Shown: positions 48,188 through 58,331 of the stretch, one piece after another
Layout: each line of letters opens with the position of its first letter
How positions within the stretch are numbered: the first letter of the stretch is position 1
Assembly (NCBI GenBank): GCA_016870355.1
Contig: VGBR01000008.1
Coordinates: 1 to 64,000, forward strand
Direction of reading: 5' to 3'
From: Actinomycetota bacterium
GTDB taxonomy: Bacteria > Actinomycetota > Acidimicrobiia > IMCC26256 > PALSA-555
DNA: 64,000 nt
Translations under genes and position numbers: made by a program
The notes under the pieces: model-generated
What the model was told of the DNA's origin: nothing
Database searches by the model: none
What the model saw: only the letters and a program-made list of their open reading frames with translations

Positions 48188-48780
48188 AGGTTGCCGCCGC
48201 GGTCCTTGCCGCGGGGCAAGGCACGCGGTTCGCCGGCGGCGAGCCGAAGCCGCTGGCGCTCCTCGGCGGTCGGTCCCTCGTGTCGTGGGCCCTCGATGCC
48301 GCGCTCAGCAGCGACCTGCGGCCCGTCGTGCTCGCCGTGCCAGCGGACGCGGACACACTGGCCTCCACCGCGACTGCCGAGGTGCAGGTCGTGGTCGCCG
48401 AGCACGCTGCGCAGGGGATCGCCTGGTCCTTGCGGGCAGTGCTCGACCAGCTGGAAGGAATCGATGACGTGTCCGCTGTGTGCGTCGGACTGGCCGACCA
48501 GCCGCGGATCGGTGCGAACGCCTACCGGCGACTCGCGGCAGCACATGGAGACGGCGCGGAGATGGCGGTCGCGATCTACGACGGGCAGCGAGGGAACCCG
48601 GTGCTGATCGGGCGTTCCCTCTGGTCCGCAGCGCGCGAGCTCGATGGCGACGTTGGAGCGAAGGCGCTGATGCAGGATCACGACGCGACCGAGGTGGATT
48701 GCACGGGTACGGGAGATCCACGCGATGTCGATACGCTCGACGACCTGCACGCGCTCGAGGAGGAGACCGGTCGACCATGA
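48184..48780 (+). CDS. Nucleotidyltransferase family protein (MocA/MobA-like, Mo-cofactor cytidylyl/guanylyltransferase-like)
   Basis: AAVLAAGQGTRFAGGEPKPLALLGGRSLV; GLADQP; adjacent to coxS/coxM. Confidence 0.85.
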   Translation: MKVAAAVLAAGQGTRFAGGEPKPLALLGGRSLVSWALDAALSSDLRPVVLAVPADADTLASTATAEVQVVVAEHAAQGIAWSLRAVLDQLEGIDDVSAVCVGLADQPRIGANAYRRLAAAHGDGAEMAVAIYDGQRGNPVLIGRSLWSAARELDGDVGAKALMQDHDATEVDCTGTGDPRDVDTLDDLHALEEETGRP

Positions 48781-49427
48781 AGATTGAGGACGAGTTCCGG
48801 GTAGCGGTGCCTGTCGAGCAAGCCTGGGCAGTCTTCCTCGACGTCGAAGGGATCGCGCCGTGCATGCCGGGCGCGCAGCTCCAAGAGGTGGAAGGCGACG
48901 AGTACCGCGGGACGGTGAAGGTGAAGGTGGGACCGATCACCGCGCAGTACAAGGGCGCAGCGCGGATCATTGAAGCCGATGAGGCGGTACGGCGCATCGT
49001 CATCAAGGCCGACGGGCGTGATACCCGCGGGCAGGGCAACGCATCGGCGACGATCACCGCCGCGCTCCAGCCCGATGGCGACGGCACCAAGGTCTCGATC
49101 GACACCGACCTCAACGTCACCGGCAAAGTCGCGCAGTTCGGCCGCGGCGTCATGGCCGACGTCAGCGCCAAGCTCCTCGCGCAGTTTGTGCAGTGCCTCG
49201 AGTCGACCAAGCTCTCCGGTGACACGCCACCACCGGCGGCGAGCACGCCATCACCTCAGGCGTCGGCGGAACCTGCGGCAGACGCGGGTGTGCGGACCAT
49301 CGACGCGCCCGAGGCCGAGGCCGTCGACTTGATGAAGGTCGCTGGGGGCGCGGTGGCGAAGCGGCTCGTGCCCCTCGTGGGGGCGGTCGTCGTGATCGGG
49401 CTGATCATCTGGCTCGTCCTGGAGTGA
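48777..49427 (+). CDS. CoxG-like SRPBCC protein with a C-terminal TM anchor
   Basis: MKIEDEFRVAVPVEQAWAVFLDVEGIAPCMPGAQLQEVEGDEYRGTVKVKVGPITAQYKG; C-terminal LVGAVVVIGLIIWLVLE. Confidence 0.87.
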   Translation: MKIEDEFRVAVPVEQAWAVFLDVEGIAPCMPGAQLQEVEGDEYRGTVKVKVGPITAQYKGAARIIEADEAVRRIVIKADGRDTRGQGNASATITAALQPDGDGTKVSIDTDLNVTGKVAQFGRGVMADVSAKLLAQFVQCLESTKLSGDTPPPAASTPSPQASAEPAADAGVRTIDAPEAEAVDLMKVAGGAVAKRLVPLVGAVVVIGLIIWLVLE

Positions 49428-49481
49428 CGTCTGGAGTGGGGCTCGACTGAGGCCATCCACCAACCTGTCCGCCTCGGCTCG

Positions 49482-49487
49482 TAGGAT
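49482..49487 (+). promoter_or_regulatory. Candidate -10 (TAGGAT) 7 nt before ruvC GTG
   Basis: TANNNT at leaderless spacing. Confidence 0.45.
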
Positions 49488-49494
49488 CGAACCC

Positions 49495-50061
49495 GTGTTC
49501 GATCCGTCCGGGCCTGTGCTCGGCATCGACCCTGGCCTGTCGCGCTGCGGGTACGGGGCGGTCCATCCCGACGGCGGCCAGCCGCGGGCCGTCGCCTTCG
49601 GCATCCTCAGCACGCCTCTTGGTGACCCGCTGCCGGATCGCCTCGCGGCGCTCGAAGCCGACCTCACGGCGCTCGTGGCCGAGGTCGGCCCCCGAGCGAT
49701 GGCGGTGGAGCGCGTGCTGTTCCAGGCGAACGTGCGCACCGCGATCTCCGTGGGGCAGGCGAGTGGCATCGCGCTCGCCGTCGCGTCCCGCGCCGGGATT
49801 CCCGTCACGCATTACAGCCCCAATGAGGTGAAGCTCGCCGTCACGGGGTTCGGCGCGGCGGCGAAGGCGCAGGTACAGGTGATGGTGCAGCGTCTTCTCG
49901 GGCTCGCCACCGCACCACCACCCGATGCCGCCGATGCGCTCGCGCTGGCGATGTGTCACGGATCATCCGCACGCACGACCGAAGCGGTCGGCGACACCCC
50001 GCCAGGTCGAGGATTCGAGGCGGCGGTCGCGGCCGCGATGGCACGGGAGGGAGCTCGATGA
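49495..50061 (+). CDS. ruvC: Holliday junction endonuclease RuvC
   Basis: LGIDPGLSRCGYG, VERVLFQANVRTAISVGQASG, DAADALALAMCH. Confidence 0.95.
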   Translation: MFDPSGPVLGIDPGLSRCGYGAVHPDGGQPRAVAFGILSTPLGDPLPDRLAALEADLTALVAEVGPRAMAVERVLFQANVRTAISVGQASGIALAVASRAGIPVTHYSPNEVKLAVTGFGAAAKAQVQVMVQRLLGLATAPPPDAADALALAMCHGSSARTTEAVGDTPPGRGFEAAVAAAMAREGAR

Positions 50062-50648
50062 TCGGATCCCTGCGCGGTGATGTGCTCGACCGCAGTCCAT
50101 CTGGCGAAGTCGTGCTCGATGTTGGCGGCGTGGGGTATCGGGTGCTCGTCCCTACGGGCGCGCTCGAAGACCTTCGTCCCTCCGCCCCTGCGTTCCTGTA
50201 TACGCACCTGCATGTGCGCGACGACGCGATGGTGCTCTTCGGGTTCCCGACGCGCGAGGAGCGCGACACGTTCGAGGTGCTGATCGGCGCGCCCGGCGTC
50301 GGTCCGAAGCTCGCGCTCGCGATCTTGTCGGTGCACTCCCCGTCGTCGTTGCGTCGTGCGCTGCTCGACGACGACCTTGACGCGCTCACCTTGGTGCCCG
50401 GCGTCGGCAAGCGGACGGCGCAGCGATTGTTCGTCGATCTGCACGCCCGCCTCGAAGTGCCGCCGATGGGGGCGATCGCCGACGATGCGGACCACCCATC
50501 AGCACGCACCGAGGTTCGAGAAGCGCTGGCCGGCCTTGGCTACGGCACCGATGAGGTGCGCGAGGTCCTTGCTCGGCTGCCCGACGAAGGTGCTGTCGAA
50601 GACCTGTTGCGTGATGCACTCCGGCAGCTCGCCGGTGCACGCGCGTGA
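50058..50648 (+). CDS. ruvA: Holliday junction DNA helicase subunit RuvA
   Basis: MIGSLRGDVL, GVGYRV, FGFPTREERDTFEVLIGAPGVGPKLALAIL, VPGVGKRTAQRL. Confidence 0.95.
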   Translation: MIGSLRGDVLDRSPSGEVVLDVGGVGYRVLVPTGALEDLRPSAPAFLYTHLHVRDDAMVLFGFPTREERDTFEVLIGAPGVGPKLALAILSVHSPSSLRRALLDDDLDALTLVPGVGKRTAQRLFVDLHARLEVPPMGAIADDADHPSARTEVREALAGLGYGTDEVREVLARLPDEGAVEDLLRDALRQLAGARA

Positions 50649-50666
50649 TGCCGAGGCGCTGACCGC

Positions 50667-51710
50667 ATGAGGGACGAGCTCTTGGCCGCTGTCGCCGATC
50701 CGGTTGAACGCGCCGAGGAGACGACGCTCCGACCGCGTCGCCTCGACGAGTTCGTCGGTCAGACCAGCCTCAAGGAGCACCTCGAGATCATGTTGGGCGC
50801 TGCTTCGCGGCGCGGGCAGGCCGTCGACCATCTCTTGTTCGCCGGCGCGCCGGGTCTTGGCAAGACGACTCTCGCGTGCATCGTCGCGACCGAGCTCGAC
50901 GTCGGGCTCCGGATCACGAGCGGACCCGCGCTCGAGCGCGCGGGCGATCTCGCCGCGATCCTCACCAACCTCGACGATGGCGACGTGCTGTTCATCGACG
51001 AGATCCACCGCCTGCCCCGTGCAGTGGAAGAGGTTCTCTATCCCGCGATGGAGGACTTCCAGCTCGACATCGTCATCGGGAAAGGACCGTCAGCGCGCTC
51101 GATCCGGCTCGACCTCCCGCGCTTCACGCTGGTCGGCGCCACGACGCGGAGCGGGATGATCACGGGACCGCTGCGCGACCGATTCGGCTTCCTCGCCCGC
51201 CTCGACTACTACGAGCCCGACGACCTCGTCTCGATCCTCCAACGGTCCTCGCGCATCCTTGGGGTGCCACTCGCTGCGGAAGGTGCAGTCGAGATCGGGC
51301 GGCGCGCTCGTGGCACGCCTCGGATCGCGAACCGTCTGCTGAAGCGGGTGCGTGACTACGCGGAGATGCGCGGCGACGGTCAGATCGATCTCGCGACCGC
51401 TGGTGCGGCACTGGCGTTGTTCGAAGTCGACGAGCTCGGGCTCGACAAGGTCGACCGCGCCATCTTGCACGCACTGTGCGCGATGTTCTCCGGTCAACCG
51501 GTGGGTCTGGGCACGCTCGCGGTCGCCGTGGCGGAGGAGCCCGAGACGGTGGAAGACGTCTACGAACCGTTCCTCCTGAAGCGGGGGCTCATCCAACGCA
51601 CCCCACGCGGCCGGATCGCGACGGCGAGTGCGTACGCACATCTCGGGGTCGTCGCTCCCGCGAACACGGCGAGCTTGTTCGACTCGGAACCCACGCCGCC
51701 GGAGTCCTGA
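50667..51710 (+). CDS. ruvB: Holliday junction DNA helicase RuvB
   Basis: [50 protein letters not shown]. Confidence 0.97.
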   Translation: MRDELLAAVADPVERAEETTLRPRRLDEFVGQTSLKEHLEIMLGAASRRGQAVDHLLFAGAPGLGKTTLACIVATELDVGLRITSGPALERAGDLAAILTNLDDGDVLFIDEIHRLPRAVEEVLYPAMEDFQLDIVIGKGPSARSIRLDLPRFTLVGATTRSGMITGPLRDRFGFLARLDYYEPDDLVSILQRSSRILGVPLAAEGAVEIGRRARGTPRIANRLLKRVRDYAEMRGDGQIDLATAGAALALFEVDELGLDKVDRAILHALCAMFSGQPVGLGTLAVAVAEEPETVEDVYEPFLLKRGLIQRTPRGRIATASAYAHLGVVAPANTASLFDSEPTPPES

Positions 51711-51755
51711 GAACGCCCTCCGCTACCATCCCCTGACTCTTCAGGGAGCGTTTCG

Positions 51756-52046
51756 ATGGTGTACGCAATTGCTTGGTTTGCACTGCTGTTCGTGGCCTTC
51801 TACGTGTTCGTCGTACGTCCTCAGCGTCGCCAGGTCACGGCACATCGCGCCTTCGTGGCGAGTCTCGAGATCGGTGACGAAGTGATCACCGCCGGCGGGC
51901 TGTACGGCACGGTCCGCGCGCTGCGCGACGACGTCGTGGAGCTCGAGGTCGCCGATGGCGTGGTCGTGCGGATGGCCCGGGCCGCAATTGCTCGACCCGT
52001 CGCAGCGCCTGTCCCCGCCGAGGACCTCGATGACGAGACTGCCTGA
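51756..52046 (+). CDS. yajC: Preprotein translocase subunit YajC
   Basis: Single N-terminal TM, FYVFVVRPQRRQVTAH, IGDEVITAGGLYGTV; followed by secD/secF. Confidence 0.92.
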   Translation: MVYAIAWFALLFVAFYVFVVRPQRRQVTAHRAFVASLEIGDEVITAGGLYGTVRALRDDVVELEVADGVVVRMARAAIARPVAAPVPAEDLDDETA

Positions 52047-52049
52047 CCG

Positions 52050-53546
52050 GTGACGCTTCGCCGTCTCAAGACCTACCTCGTCGTCACCATCCTGGTGGCG
52101 TTTGCCGGCGTTGCCGGTGTCGTGGCTGCCGGCGACGAGCCCGTGCTCGGCCTCGACCTTCAAGGCGGGATCTCCATCGCCTACGAAGCCGTCGGGCAAG
52201 CCCGGCCCGGGGCACTTGACGTGGCACGCGACATCATCGAGGAGCGCGTGAACGGTCTCGGTGTGTCACAAGCCGAGATCACGCGTGAGGACCGCACAAT
52301 CACGGTGAACCTCCCTGGGGTGAGCAACCGCGACGAGGCGGCTCGGATCGTGGGCCAGACCGGCGAGCTCCGATTCCGCGGTGTGCTCGCGGTCGTCGGA
52401 CCCAAGGGACAAGAGCCTGAGGAGGCGAGCACCACCACATCGAGCGGTGCCGTGGCTCCGACGACGACGACCACCACAACCCCACCGAGCCAAGAAGCCT
52501 TGCGGGCCGCGATCAAGGCGTGCGACACCGAGACAGTCAGTGCCGCGTTGGCCGCGGGTGAGCAGATCCCAACTACATCGTTCGAGGACAACAAGCGCAA
52601 GGACTGCGTCGTGCTCCGCGAGCGCGAGAGCCGGAACCGGATCTACCTCGGTCCTACCGAGGCGACGGGCGGCATCGTCCAGAACGCGAACTCCGAGTTC
52701 GCGCCGGGTCAGGGGTACGCGGTCAACGTCAACTTCACCTCAGAGGGGAGCGTGGAGTTCGACACGATCGCCGCGAAGTACGTGCAACAGCAGCTGGCGA
52801 TCGTGCTCGACGACCGCATCCAGTCGGCACCCGTGATCCAAGAGGCTTCGTTCCAGGGCACCGCGCAGATCACCGGCGACTTCACGGTGGACGAGGCCGA
52901 CGAGCTGGCCAAGGTCATCAACTACGGCGCGCTGCCCGTCCGGCTCGAGAAGCTGAACACTGTCAGCCTTTCGCCGACGCTCGGCCGTGACCAGCTCGAC
53001 GCGGGCATCGCGGCCGGCGCGATCGGACTCATCCTTGTTGCCGGGTACATGCTCATCTACTACCGGCTGCTCGGTGCCGTCGTCATCGCTGGTCTGCTGC
53101 TCACCGGGATGCTCACGTACGCGCTCATCACCTTCTTGGGCTCGACCGTGAACCTCGCCCTCGACCTTGCCGGTGTCACCGGTCTGATCGTGTCGATCGG
53201 CGTCGCCGTCGACTCTTACGTCGTGTACTTCGAGCGATTGAAGGATGAGGTGCGGACGGGCAAGACCGTGCGATCGTCGGTGGACCGCGGGTTCACGCGC
53301 TCGTTCCGGACGATCCTTGCCGCCGACCTCGTGTCGATCATCGGGGCGGCGGCTCTCTTCTTCGTTGCTGCCGGTTCGGTCCGCGGCTTCGCGTTCTTCC
53401 TGGGGCTGTCGACATTCCTCGATCTGCTGGTCGGCTACTTCTTCATGCATCCGGCGGTGTCGTTGCTCGCGCGTCGGCCGGCCCTGGTTCGGATGCGCGG
53501 TGTGGGCATCGCCGCAGGTCTTGATGCCCCGGGGGTCCAGGCGTGA
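52050..53546 (+). CDS. secD: Protein translocase subunit SecD
   Basis: LGLDLQGGISIAYE, SPTLGRDQLDAGIAAGAIGL, six-TM C-terminal domain. Confidence 0.95.
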   Translation: MTLRRLKTYLVVTILVAFAGVAGVVAAGDEPVLGLDLQGGISIAYEAVGQARPGALDVARDIIEERVNGLGVSQAEITREDRTITVNLPGVSNRDEAARIVGQTGELRFRGVLAVVGPKGQEPEEASTTTSSGAVAPTTTTTTTPPSQEALRAAIKACDTETVSAALAAGEQIPTTSFEDNKRKDCVVLRERESRNRIYLGPTEATGGIVQNANSEFAPGQGYAVNVNFTSEGSVEFDTIAAKYVQQQLAIVLDDRIQSAPVIQEASFQGTAQITGDFTVDEADELAKVINYGALPVRLEKLNTVSLSPTLGRDQLDAGIAAGAIGLILVAGYMLIYYRLLGAVVIAGLLLTGMLTYALITFLGSTVNLALDLAGVTGLIVSIGVAVDSYVVYFERLKDEVRTGKTVRSSVDRGFTRSFRTILAADLVSIIGAAALFFVAAGSVRGFAFFLGLSTFLDLLVGYFFMHPAVSLLARRPALVRMRGVGIAAGLDAPGVQA

Positions 53547-54676
53547 CCACGACACCGATCGTCACGTCGCGCCGAGGGTTCTTCCAGACGCTGCGCGACA
53601 TCTACCACGAGAAGACGAACTTCGACTTCGTCGGTCGGTCGTGGCTCTGGGCGATCATCTCCGGCACTGCTCTGCTCGCATCGATGGCTGCGCTCGCGCT
53701 GTCGGGTCTGAACCTCGGGATCGACTTCGAAGGCGGTTCGCAGTGGCAGCTCACCGTCAGCGGCAAGACACCAGCGGTCGCCGACGTGCGCGATGTCGTC
53801 GAAGAGGCTGGCGCGCTGGAAGCCAAGGTGCTGCTGCTCGGCGACGACGGGGTGCGGGTGCAGTCGGCAGAGCTGGGCGACAAGGCTCAGGCGCGGGTCA
53901 CCGAGGCGCTCGCCGAGTACGGACAGGTTGATGCCGGTGACGTCTCGGTCACCGACGTCGGTCCGACGTGGGGCGATCGCATCAGTCGAAAGGCGCTCGT
54001 CGCGCTCCTTGTGTTCTTCGTGCTGATCGCGATCTATCTGACGTTCCGGTTCGAGGGGAAGATGGCACTCGCGGCCCTCTCGGCCGTCGTGCACGACATC
54101 ATCATCACGGTGGGTGTGTACGCCATCACGGGGTTCGAGGTCACCCCCGCCACCGTGATCGCGTTCCTCACGATCCTCGGGTTCTCCCTGTACGACACGG
54201 TCGTGGTGTTCGACAAGATCAGCGAGAACACGCCGACGGTCGGGGCTGCACGGGGAGACACCTACTCAGCGATGGTGAATCGCTCGATGAACTCGGTCCT
54301 GATGCGCTCGCTGAACACGTCGTTCGTCGCGCTGCTCCCGGTCGCGTCGCTGTTGGTGGTGGGGAGCGGGTTCCTTGGTGCGGTCACCATCCGCGACTTT
54401 GCCCTCGCGCTGTTCGTCGGGCTTCTGGTCGGCGCGTACTCCTCGATCTTCGTGGCAACGCCGATCCTGGCCTGGATGAAGGAACGGGAGCCTCGCTATC
54501 GAGCGTTGCGCGACCGCTCCGCGGCGCACATGGCGCGGGCTGGGGTGGCGCCAGCCCAGCCGTCGCCCGACGACGCGGCGGAGGTCGAGCCGGGGACGAT
54601 GCCGCCAGCACCGCCTCGCCCACCCGGTGCGGTCGCGCCGCGCCCACGCCAGCAACGCCGGAAGCGCAGGCGCTGA
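53543..54676 (+). CDS. secF: Protein translocase subunit SecF
   Basis: GLNLGIDFEGGSQWQL, GFSLYDTVVVFDKISEN, NRSMNSVLMRSLNTS. Confidence 0.95.
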   Translation: MTTTPIVTSRRGFFQTLRDIYHEKTNFDFVGRSWLWAIISGTALLASMAALALSGLNLGIDFEGGSQWQLTVSGKTPAVADVRDVVEEAGALEAKVLLLGDDGVRVQSAELGDKAQARVTEALAEYGQVDAGDVSVTDVGPTWGDRISRKALVALLVFFVLIAIYLTFRFEGKMALAALSAVVHDIIITVGVYAITGFEVTPATVIAFLTILGFSLYDTVVVFDKISENTPTVGAARGDTYSAMVNRSMNSVLMRSLNTSFVALLPVASLLVVGSGFLGAVTIRDFALALFVGLLVGAYSSIFVATPILAWMKEREPRYRALRDRSAAHMARAGVAPAQPSPDDAAEVEPGTMPPAPPRPPGAVAPRPRQQRRKRRR

Positions 54677-54694
54677 CCCGCGATACTTGAGGGG

Positions 54695-56926
54695 GTGAGC
54701 ACCCGCGAGACTCGTCCGGATCGTCGGTCGGGCCTCAGCCTGCCGTGGCGTCGTCATCACGTCGATGTCGAGCTCGCACCGCTCTTCGCGTCGTTCCACA
54801 AGCGGCACCGCCGAGCTGACACCGCAAGGATCGAAGAGGCATTCGACGTTGCGCGGCAGGCGCATGCCGACCAGGTCCGTCGATCGGGCGAGCCCTACAT
54901 CACCCATCCACTCGGTGTGGCGATGATCCTTGCCGAGCTTGGGCTCGACGACGTGACGATCGCGGCGGCCTTGCTGCACGACGCAGTCGAGGACACTGCG
55001 ATCGCGCTCGAGCACCTCGAGGAGCAGTTCGGGTCGGAGATCGCGTCGATCGTCGACGGGGTGACGAAGCTCGACCGGCTTCAGTTCGAGTCCAAGGAGG
55101 CCCAGCAGGCGGCGACCTTGCGGAAGATGCTCGTGGCGATGGCGAGCGACATCCGAGTGCTCCTGATCAAGCTCGCAGATCGCCTCCACAACATGCGCAC
55201 GATCGCGTCGCTTCCCGAGGTCAAGCAGCGCCGCATCGCGCAGGAGACTCTCGACGTCTACGCGCCGCTCGCGCATCGCCTGGGCATCGCGGACGTGAAG
55301 TGGCAGCTCGAGGACCTTGCGTTCGCGGTGCTTCACCCGAAGCGCTACGCGGAGATCGAGCAGATGGTCGCGAGTCGGGCACCTGCGCGCGACGAAGAGC
55401 TGCAAGCCGTCATCGCTCAGATCAAGGATCGGCTTGCCGAGCTGCACATCGACGCGCAGGTGCAGGGTCGACCGAAGCACTACTGGTCGATCTACGAGAA
55501 GATGATCGTGAAGGGCAAGGCGTTCGACGAAGTGCAGGATCTGATTGGTGTGCGCGTCGTCGTCGGCTCTGTGAAGGACTGCTACGGCGCACTCGGCTCG
55601 ATCCACGCGCTGTGGGCACCGGTGCAAGGTCGCTTCAAGGACTACATCGCGATGCCCAAGTTCAACCTGTACGAGTCCTTGCACACGACGGTCGTGGGTG
55701 CGGAAGGCAAGCCGGTCGAGGTGCAGATCCGCACGCACGAGATGAACCGCCGGGCTGAGCAAGGCATCGCGGCGCACTGGGGGTACAAGGAGCGGTCTCA
55801 AGCCGAGGACCTCGCGTGGCTGCACCGGATGGTCGACTGGCAGCAAGACACCGACGATCCGACCGAGTTCATGCACACGTTGAAGGTCGACCTCGAGCAG
55901 GACGAGGTGTTCGTGTTCACGCCCAAGGGTGAGATCGTGACCCTCGCCGCCGGCGCGACCCCGGTCGACTTCGCGTACGCCATCCACACTGAGGTCGGCC
56001 ACCGTTGCATCGGTGCGCGCGTGAACGGTCGCCTCGTGCCGCTTGACGGCGCGCTCCAGTCCGGCGACTCGGTCGAGATCTTCACGAGCAAGGTCGAGGG
56101 TGGCGGCCCCAGCCGCGACTGGCTCCAGTTCACGCGGACGCCGCGCGCGCGCACGAAGATCCGGCAATGGTTCTCCCGCGAGCGCAGAGTTGATGCCATC
56201 GACACCGGTCGAGAGGAGCTCACGAAGGCGCTTCGCCGCGAAGGCCTGCCGGTCCAGAAGATGGCTCGGTCGGCCTCTCTCACCGCGGTCGCCGAGGCGA
56301 TGCACTACGCCGACCTCGAGGCGTTGCACGCGGCGATCGGAGAGGGTCACGTCTCGGCCCTGGCCGTGGCCCAGCGCGTGCAGCGCGAGTTGCGCGGCGG
56401 GGAGGAGCAGCTTCCGGTCACCATTCAGCGGCCACCAACTTCGGCTCGCGGACGCAAGGCCGTTGGAGTGCACGTCGAGGGACTCGACGACGTGATGGTG
56501 CGCCTGTCTCGGTGCTGCACACCCGTGCCCGGTGACGAGATCATGGGCTTCGTCACGCGCGGCAGAGGTGTGTCGGTGCACCGATCGGACTGTGCAAACG
56601 CAGTCGCGCTCTTTGCACAAGCGCACCGGGTGATCGAAGTCGAGTGGGACCACGACGAGACCGCCACCTTCGTGGTGTCCGTGGAGATCGAGGCGCTCGA
56701 CCGGTCGTCATTGCTGCGTGACGTCGTGCAGGTGCTCGCTGAGCACCACGTGAACATCCTCGGTAGCACCTCCCAGACCAGCAGCGATCGCGTTGCCCGG
56801 TTCCGGTTCGAGTTCGAGCTGGCCGATTCAAGCCACCTCGAGTCGCTGCTGAAGGCCGTGCAGCGTGTGGACTCGGTGTTCGACGCCTACCGCGTCCTGC
56901 CCGGCGCCGCCGCGACTCGCACCTGA
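54695..56926 (+). CDS. relA: RelA/SpoT (p)ppGpp synthetase/hydrolase
   Basis: HD domain LLHDAVEDT, RelA_SpoT FNLYESLHTTVVG, TGS, ACT domain. Confidence 0.96.
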   Translation: MSTRETRPDRRSGLSLPWRRHHVDVELAPLFASFHKRHRRADTARIEEAFDVARQAHADQVRRSGEPYITHPLGVAMILAELGLDDVTIAAALLHDAVEDTAIALEHLEEQFGSEIASIVDGVTKLDRLQFESKEAQQAATLRKMLVAMASDIRVLLIKLADRLHNMRTIASLPEVKQRRIAQETLDVYAPLAHRLGIADVKWQLEDLAFAVLHPKRYAEIEQMVASRAPARDEELQAVIAQIKDRLAELHIDAQVQGRPKHYWSIYEKMIVKGKAFDEVQDLIGVRVVVGSVKDCYGALGSIHALWAPVQGRFKDYIAMPKFNLYESLHTTVVGAEGKPVEVQIRTHEMNRRAEQGIAAHWGYKERSQAEDLAWLHRMVDWQQDTDDPTEFMHTLKVDLEQDEVFVFTPKGEIVTLAAGATPVDFAYAIHTEVGHRCIGARVNGRLVPLDGALQSGDSVEIFTSKVEGGGPSRDWLQFTRTPRARTKIRQWFSRERRVDAIDTGREELTKALRREGLPVQKMARSASLTAVAEAMHYADLEALHAAIGEGHVSALAVAQRVQRELRGGEEQLPVTIQRPPTSARGRKAVGVHVEGLDDVMVRLSRCCTPVPGDEIMGFVTRGRGVSVHRSDCANAVALFAQAHRVIEVEWDHDETATFVVSVEIEALDRSSLLRDVVQVLAEHHVNILGSTSQTSSDRVARFRFEFELADSSHLESLLKAVQRVDSVFDAYRVLPGAAATRT

Positions 56927-57026
56927 TCCACAGCTCGGCTCCGCGCCGCGCTCCCGGTCTTCCGACCAGAGCTCTGCTTGGCCTCCGGGCGCCCTCAACC
57001 ACCCCAGATCGAGGGCGGGCGGGTCG

Positions 57027-57032
57027 TACGAT
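57027..57032 (+). promoter_or_regulatory. Candidate -10 (TACGAT) 6 nt before hisS ATG
   Basis: TANNNT at leaderless spacing. Confidence 0.45.
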
Positions 57033-57038
57033 CGGGCG

Positions 57039-58331
57039 ATGGCCGCGTCCGATGCCTCTCCCTATCGCGCGCCCATCGGCACTCACGATGTGCTCCCGCC
57101 CGACTCGGAGCGGTGGGCCGCGGTTGTCGGTCGCTTCGCCGAACGAGCCGCTCGGTTCGGCTACGGCCTCGTCATCACGCCGATCTTCGAGCACGCCGAG
57201 GTCTTCGAGCGCATCGGCGACTCGACCGACGTCGTCCGCAAGGAGATGTACGACTTCGTCGACCGCGGTGACCGCCGTCTCGCGCTTCGGCCCGAGGGGA
57301 CTGCGCCCGTGGTGCGCGCCTACGTGCAGCACCGTCCGACACCGCCGTGGAAGACGTGGTACGTCGCGCCGAACTTCCGCTACGAGCGCCCCCAGAAGGG
57401 CCGCTACCGCCAGCACTGGCAGCTCGGCGCGGAGGTGCTCGGTGTCGATGATCCTGATGTCGACGTCGAGGTGATCGCACTCGCGCACGGGTTCTATGCC
57501 GATCTCGGGCTGCGCCAGGTACGGCTGCTCGTCAACTCGATGGGAACGCCCGAGGATCGCGCCGAGTACGTCGAAGTCCTTCAGCGCTATCTGCTCGACC
57601 ACGCCGAAGGGCTCGACCCCGAGTTCCGTCAGCGCGCCGAGGAGCATCCGCTGCGCGTCCTCGACGCGAAGCAAGAAGCGTGGCAGGACGTGATCGAGCG
57701 TGCACCGCAGCTCACCGAACACCTTTCGGCTGATTCCCGCGTGCACTTCGAGCGGGTGCAGGAGGGTCTCGAGGCGCTCGGCATCGAGCACGAGCTCGCG
57801 CCACGGCTCGTGCGCGGCTTCGACTACTACACGAGCACCACTTTCGAGTTCGCCAGCGACGCGCTCGATGCCGCTCAGAACGCGATCGGAGGCGGCGGTC
57901 GCTATGACCGACTTGCCGAGGAGATGGGGGGACCGGCCACACCCGGCATCGGCTTCGGCATGGGTATCGAGCGCATCCTCATCGTGTGCGATGCGGAGGG
58001 CGTGTCCGTCGGCACGGATGCGCCCGCACTCGATGCGTTCATCATCGACAACACCGGTGGTGAGGCCGCGACCCGGCTGGTTGCGCAGCTGCGCGACGCG
58101 GGGTTGCGGGCCGACCGATCGTACGGAGGCCGATCGGTGAAGGCGCAGTGGAAGGAAGCGGATCGGTCGGGCGCGGCCTACGGCGTGATGATCGGTCCCG
58201 ACGAGCTGGCCCGCGGTCAGGTGGGCGTGAAGGACCTCCGCGGTGCACACGGTGACAAGGAGCAGGCCGAAGTCGTGCTCGAGCAGGTCGCGGCCTGGTT
58301 GCTCCAACGAGCTGAGGAACGCGCCCGATGA
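57039..58331 (+). CDS. hisS: Histidyl-tRNA synthetase
   Basis: GTHDVLPPDSERW, LRPEGTAPVVRAY, FRYERPQKGRYRQHWQLG, GGGGRYDRL. Confidence 0.96.
   Translation: MAASDASPYRAPIGTHDVLPPDSERWAAVVGRFAERAARFGYGLVITPIFEHAEVFERIGDSTDVVRKEMYDFVDRGDRRLALRPEGTAPVVRAYVQHRPTPPWKTWYVAPNFRYERPQKGRYRQHWQLGAEVLGVDDPDVDVEVIALAHGFYADLGLRQVRLLVNSMGTPEDRAEYVEVLQRYLLDHAEGLDPEFRQRAEEHPLRVLDAKQEAWQDVIERAPQLTEHLSADSRVHFERVQEGLEALGIEHELAPRLVRGFDYYTSTTFEFASDALDAAQNAIGGGGRYDRLAEEMGGPATPGIGFGMGIERILIVCDAEGVSVGTDAPALDAFIIDNTGGEAATRLVAQLRDAGLRADRSYGGRSVKAQWKEADRSGAAYGVMIGPDELARGQVGVKDLRGAHGDKEQAEVVLEQVAAWLLQRAEERAR

Noticed and set aside
52420-52500. Thr-rich acg/acc repeat in secD (TTTSSGAVAPTTTTTTTPP)
   Set aside because: Low-complexity linker between the first SecD domains, common in actinobacterial SecD; not treated as a separate element.
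54266-56653. 795-aa minus-strand ORF opposite secF/relA
   Set aside because: Shadow ORF: it lies antisense to unmistakable SecF and RelA coding sequence, has His/Arg/Asp-rich low-information composition and no recognisable domain. Long antisense ORFs are expected at this GC content.
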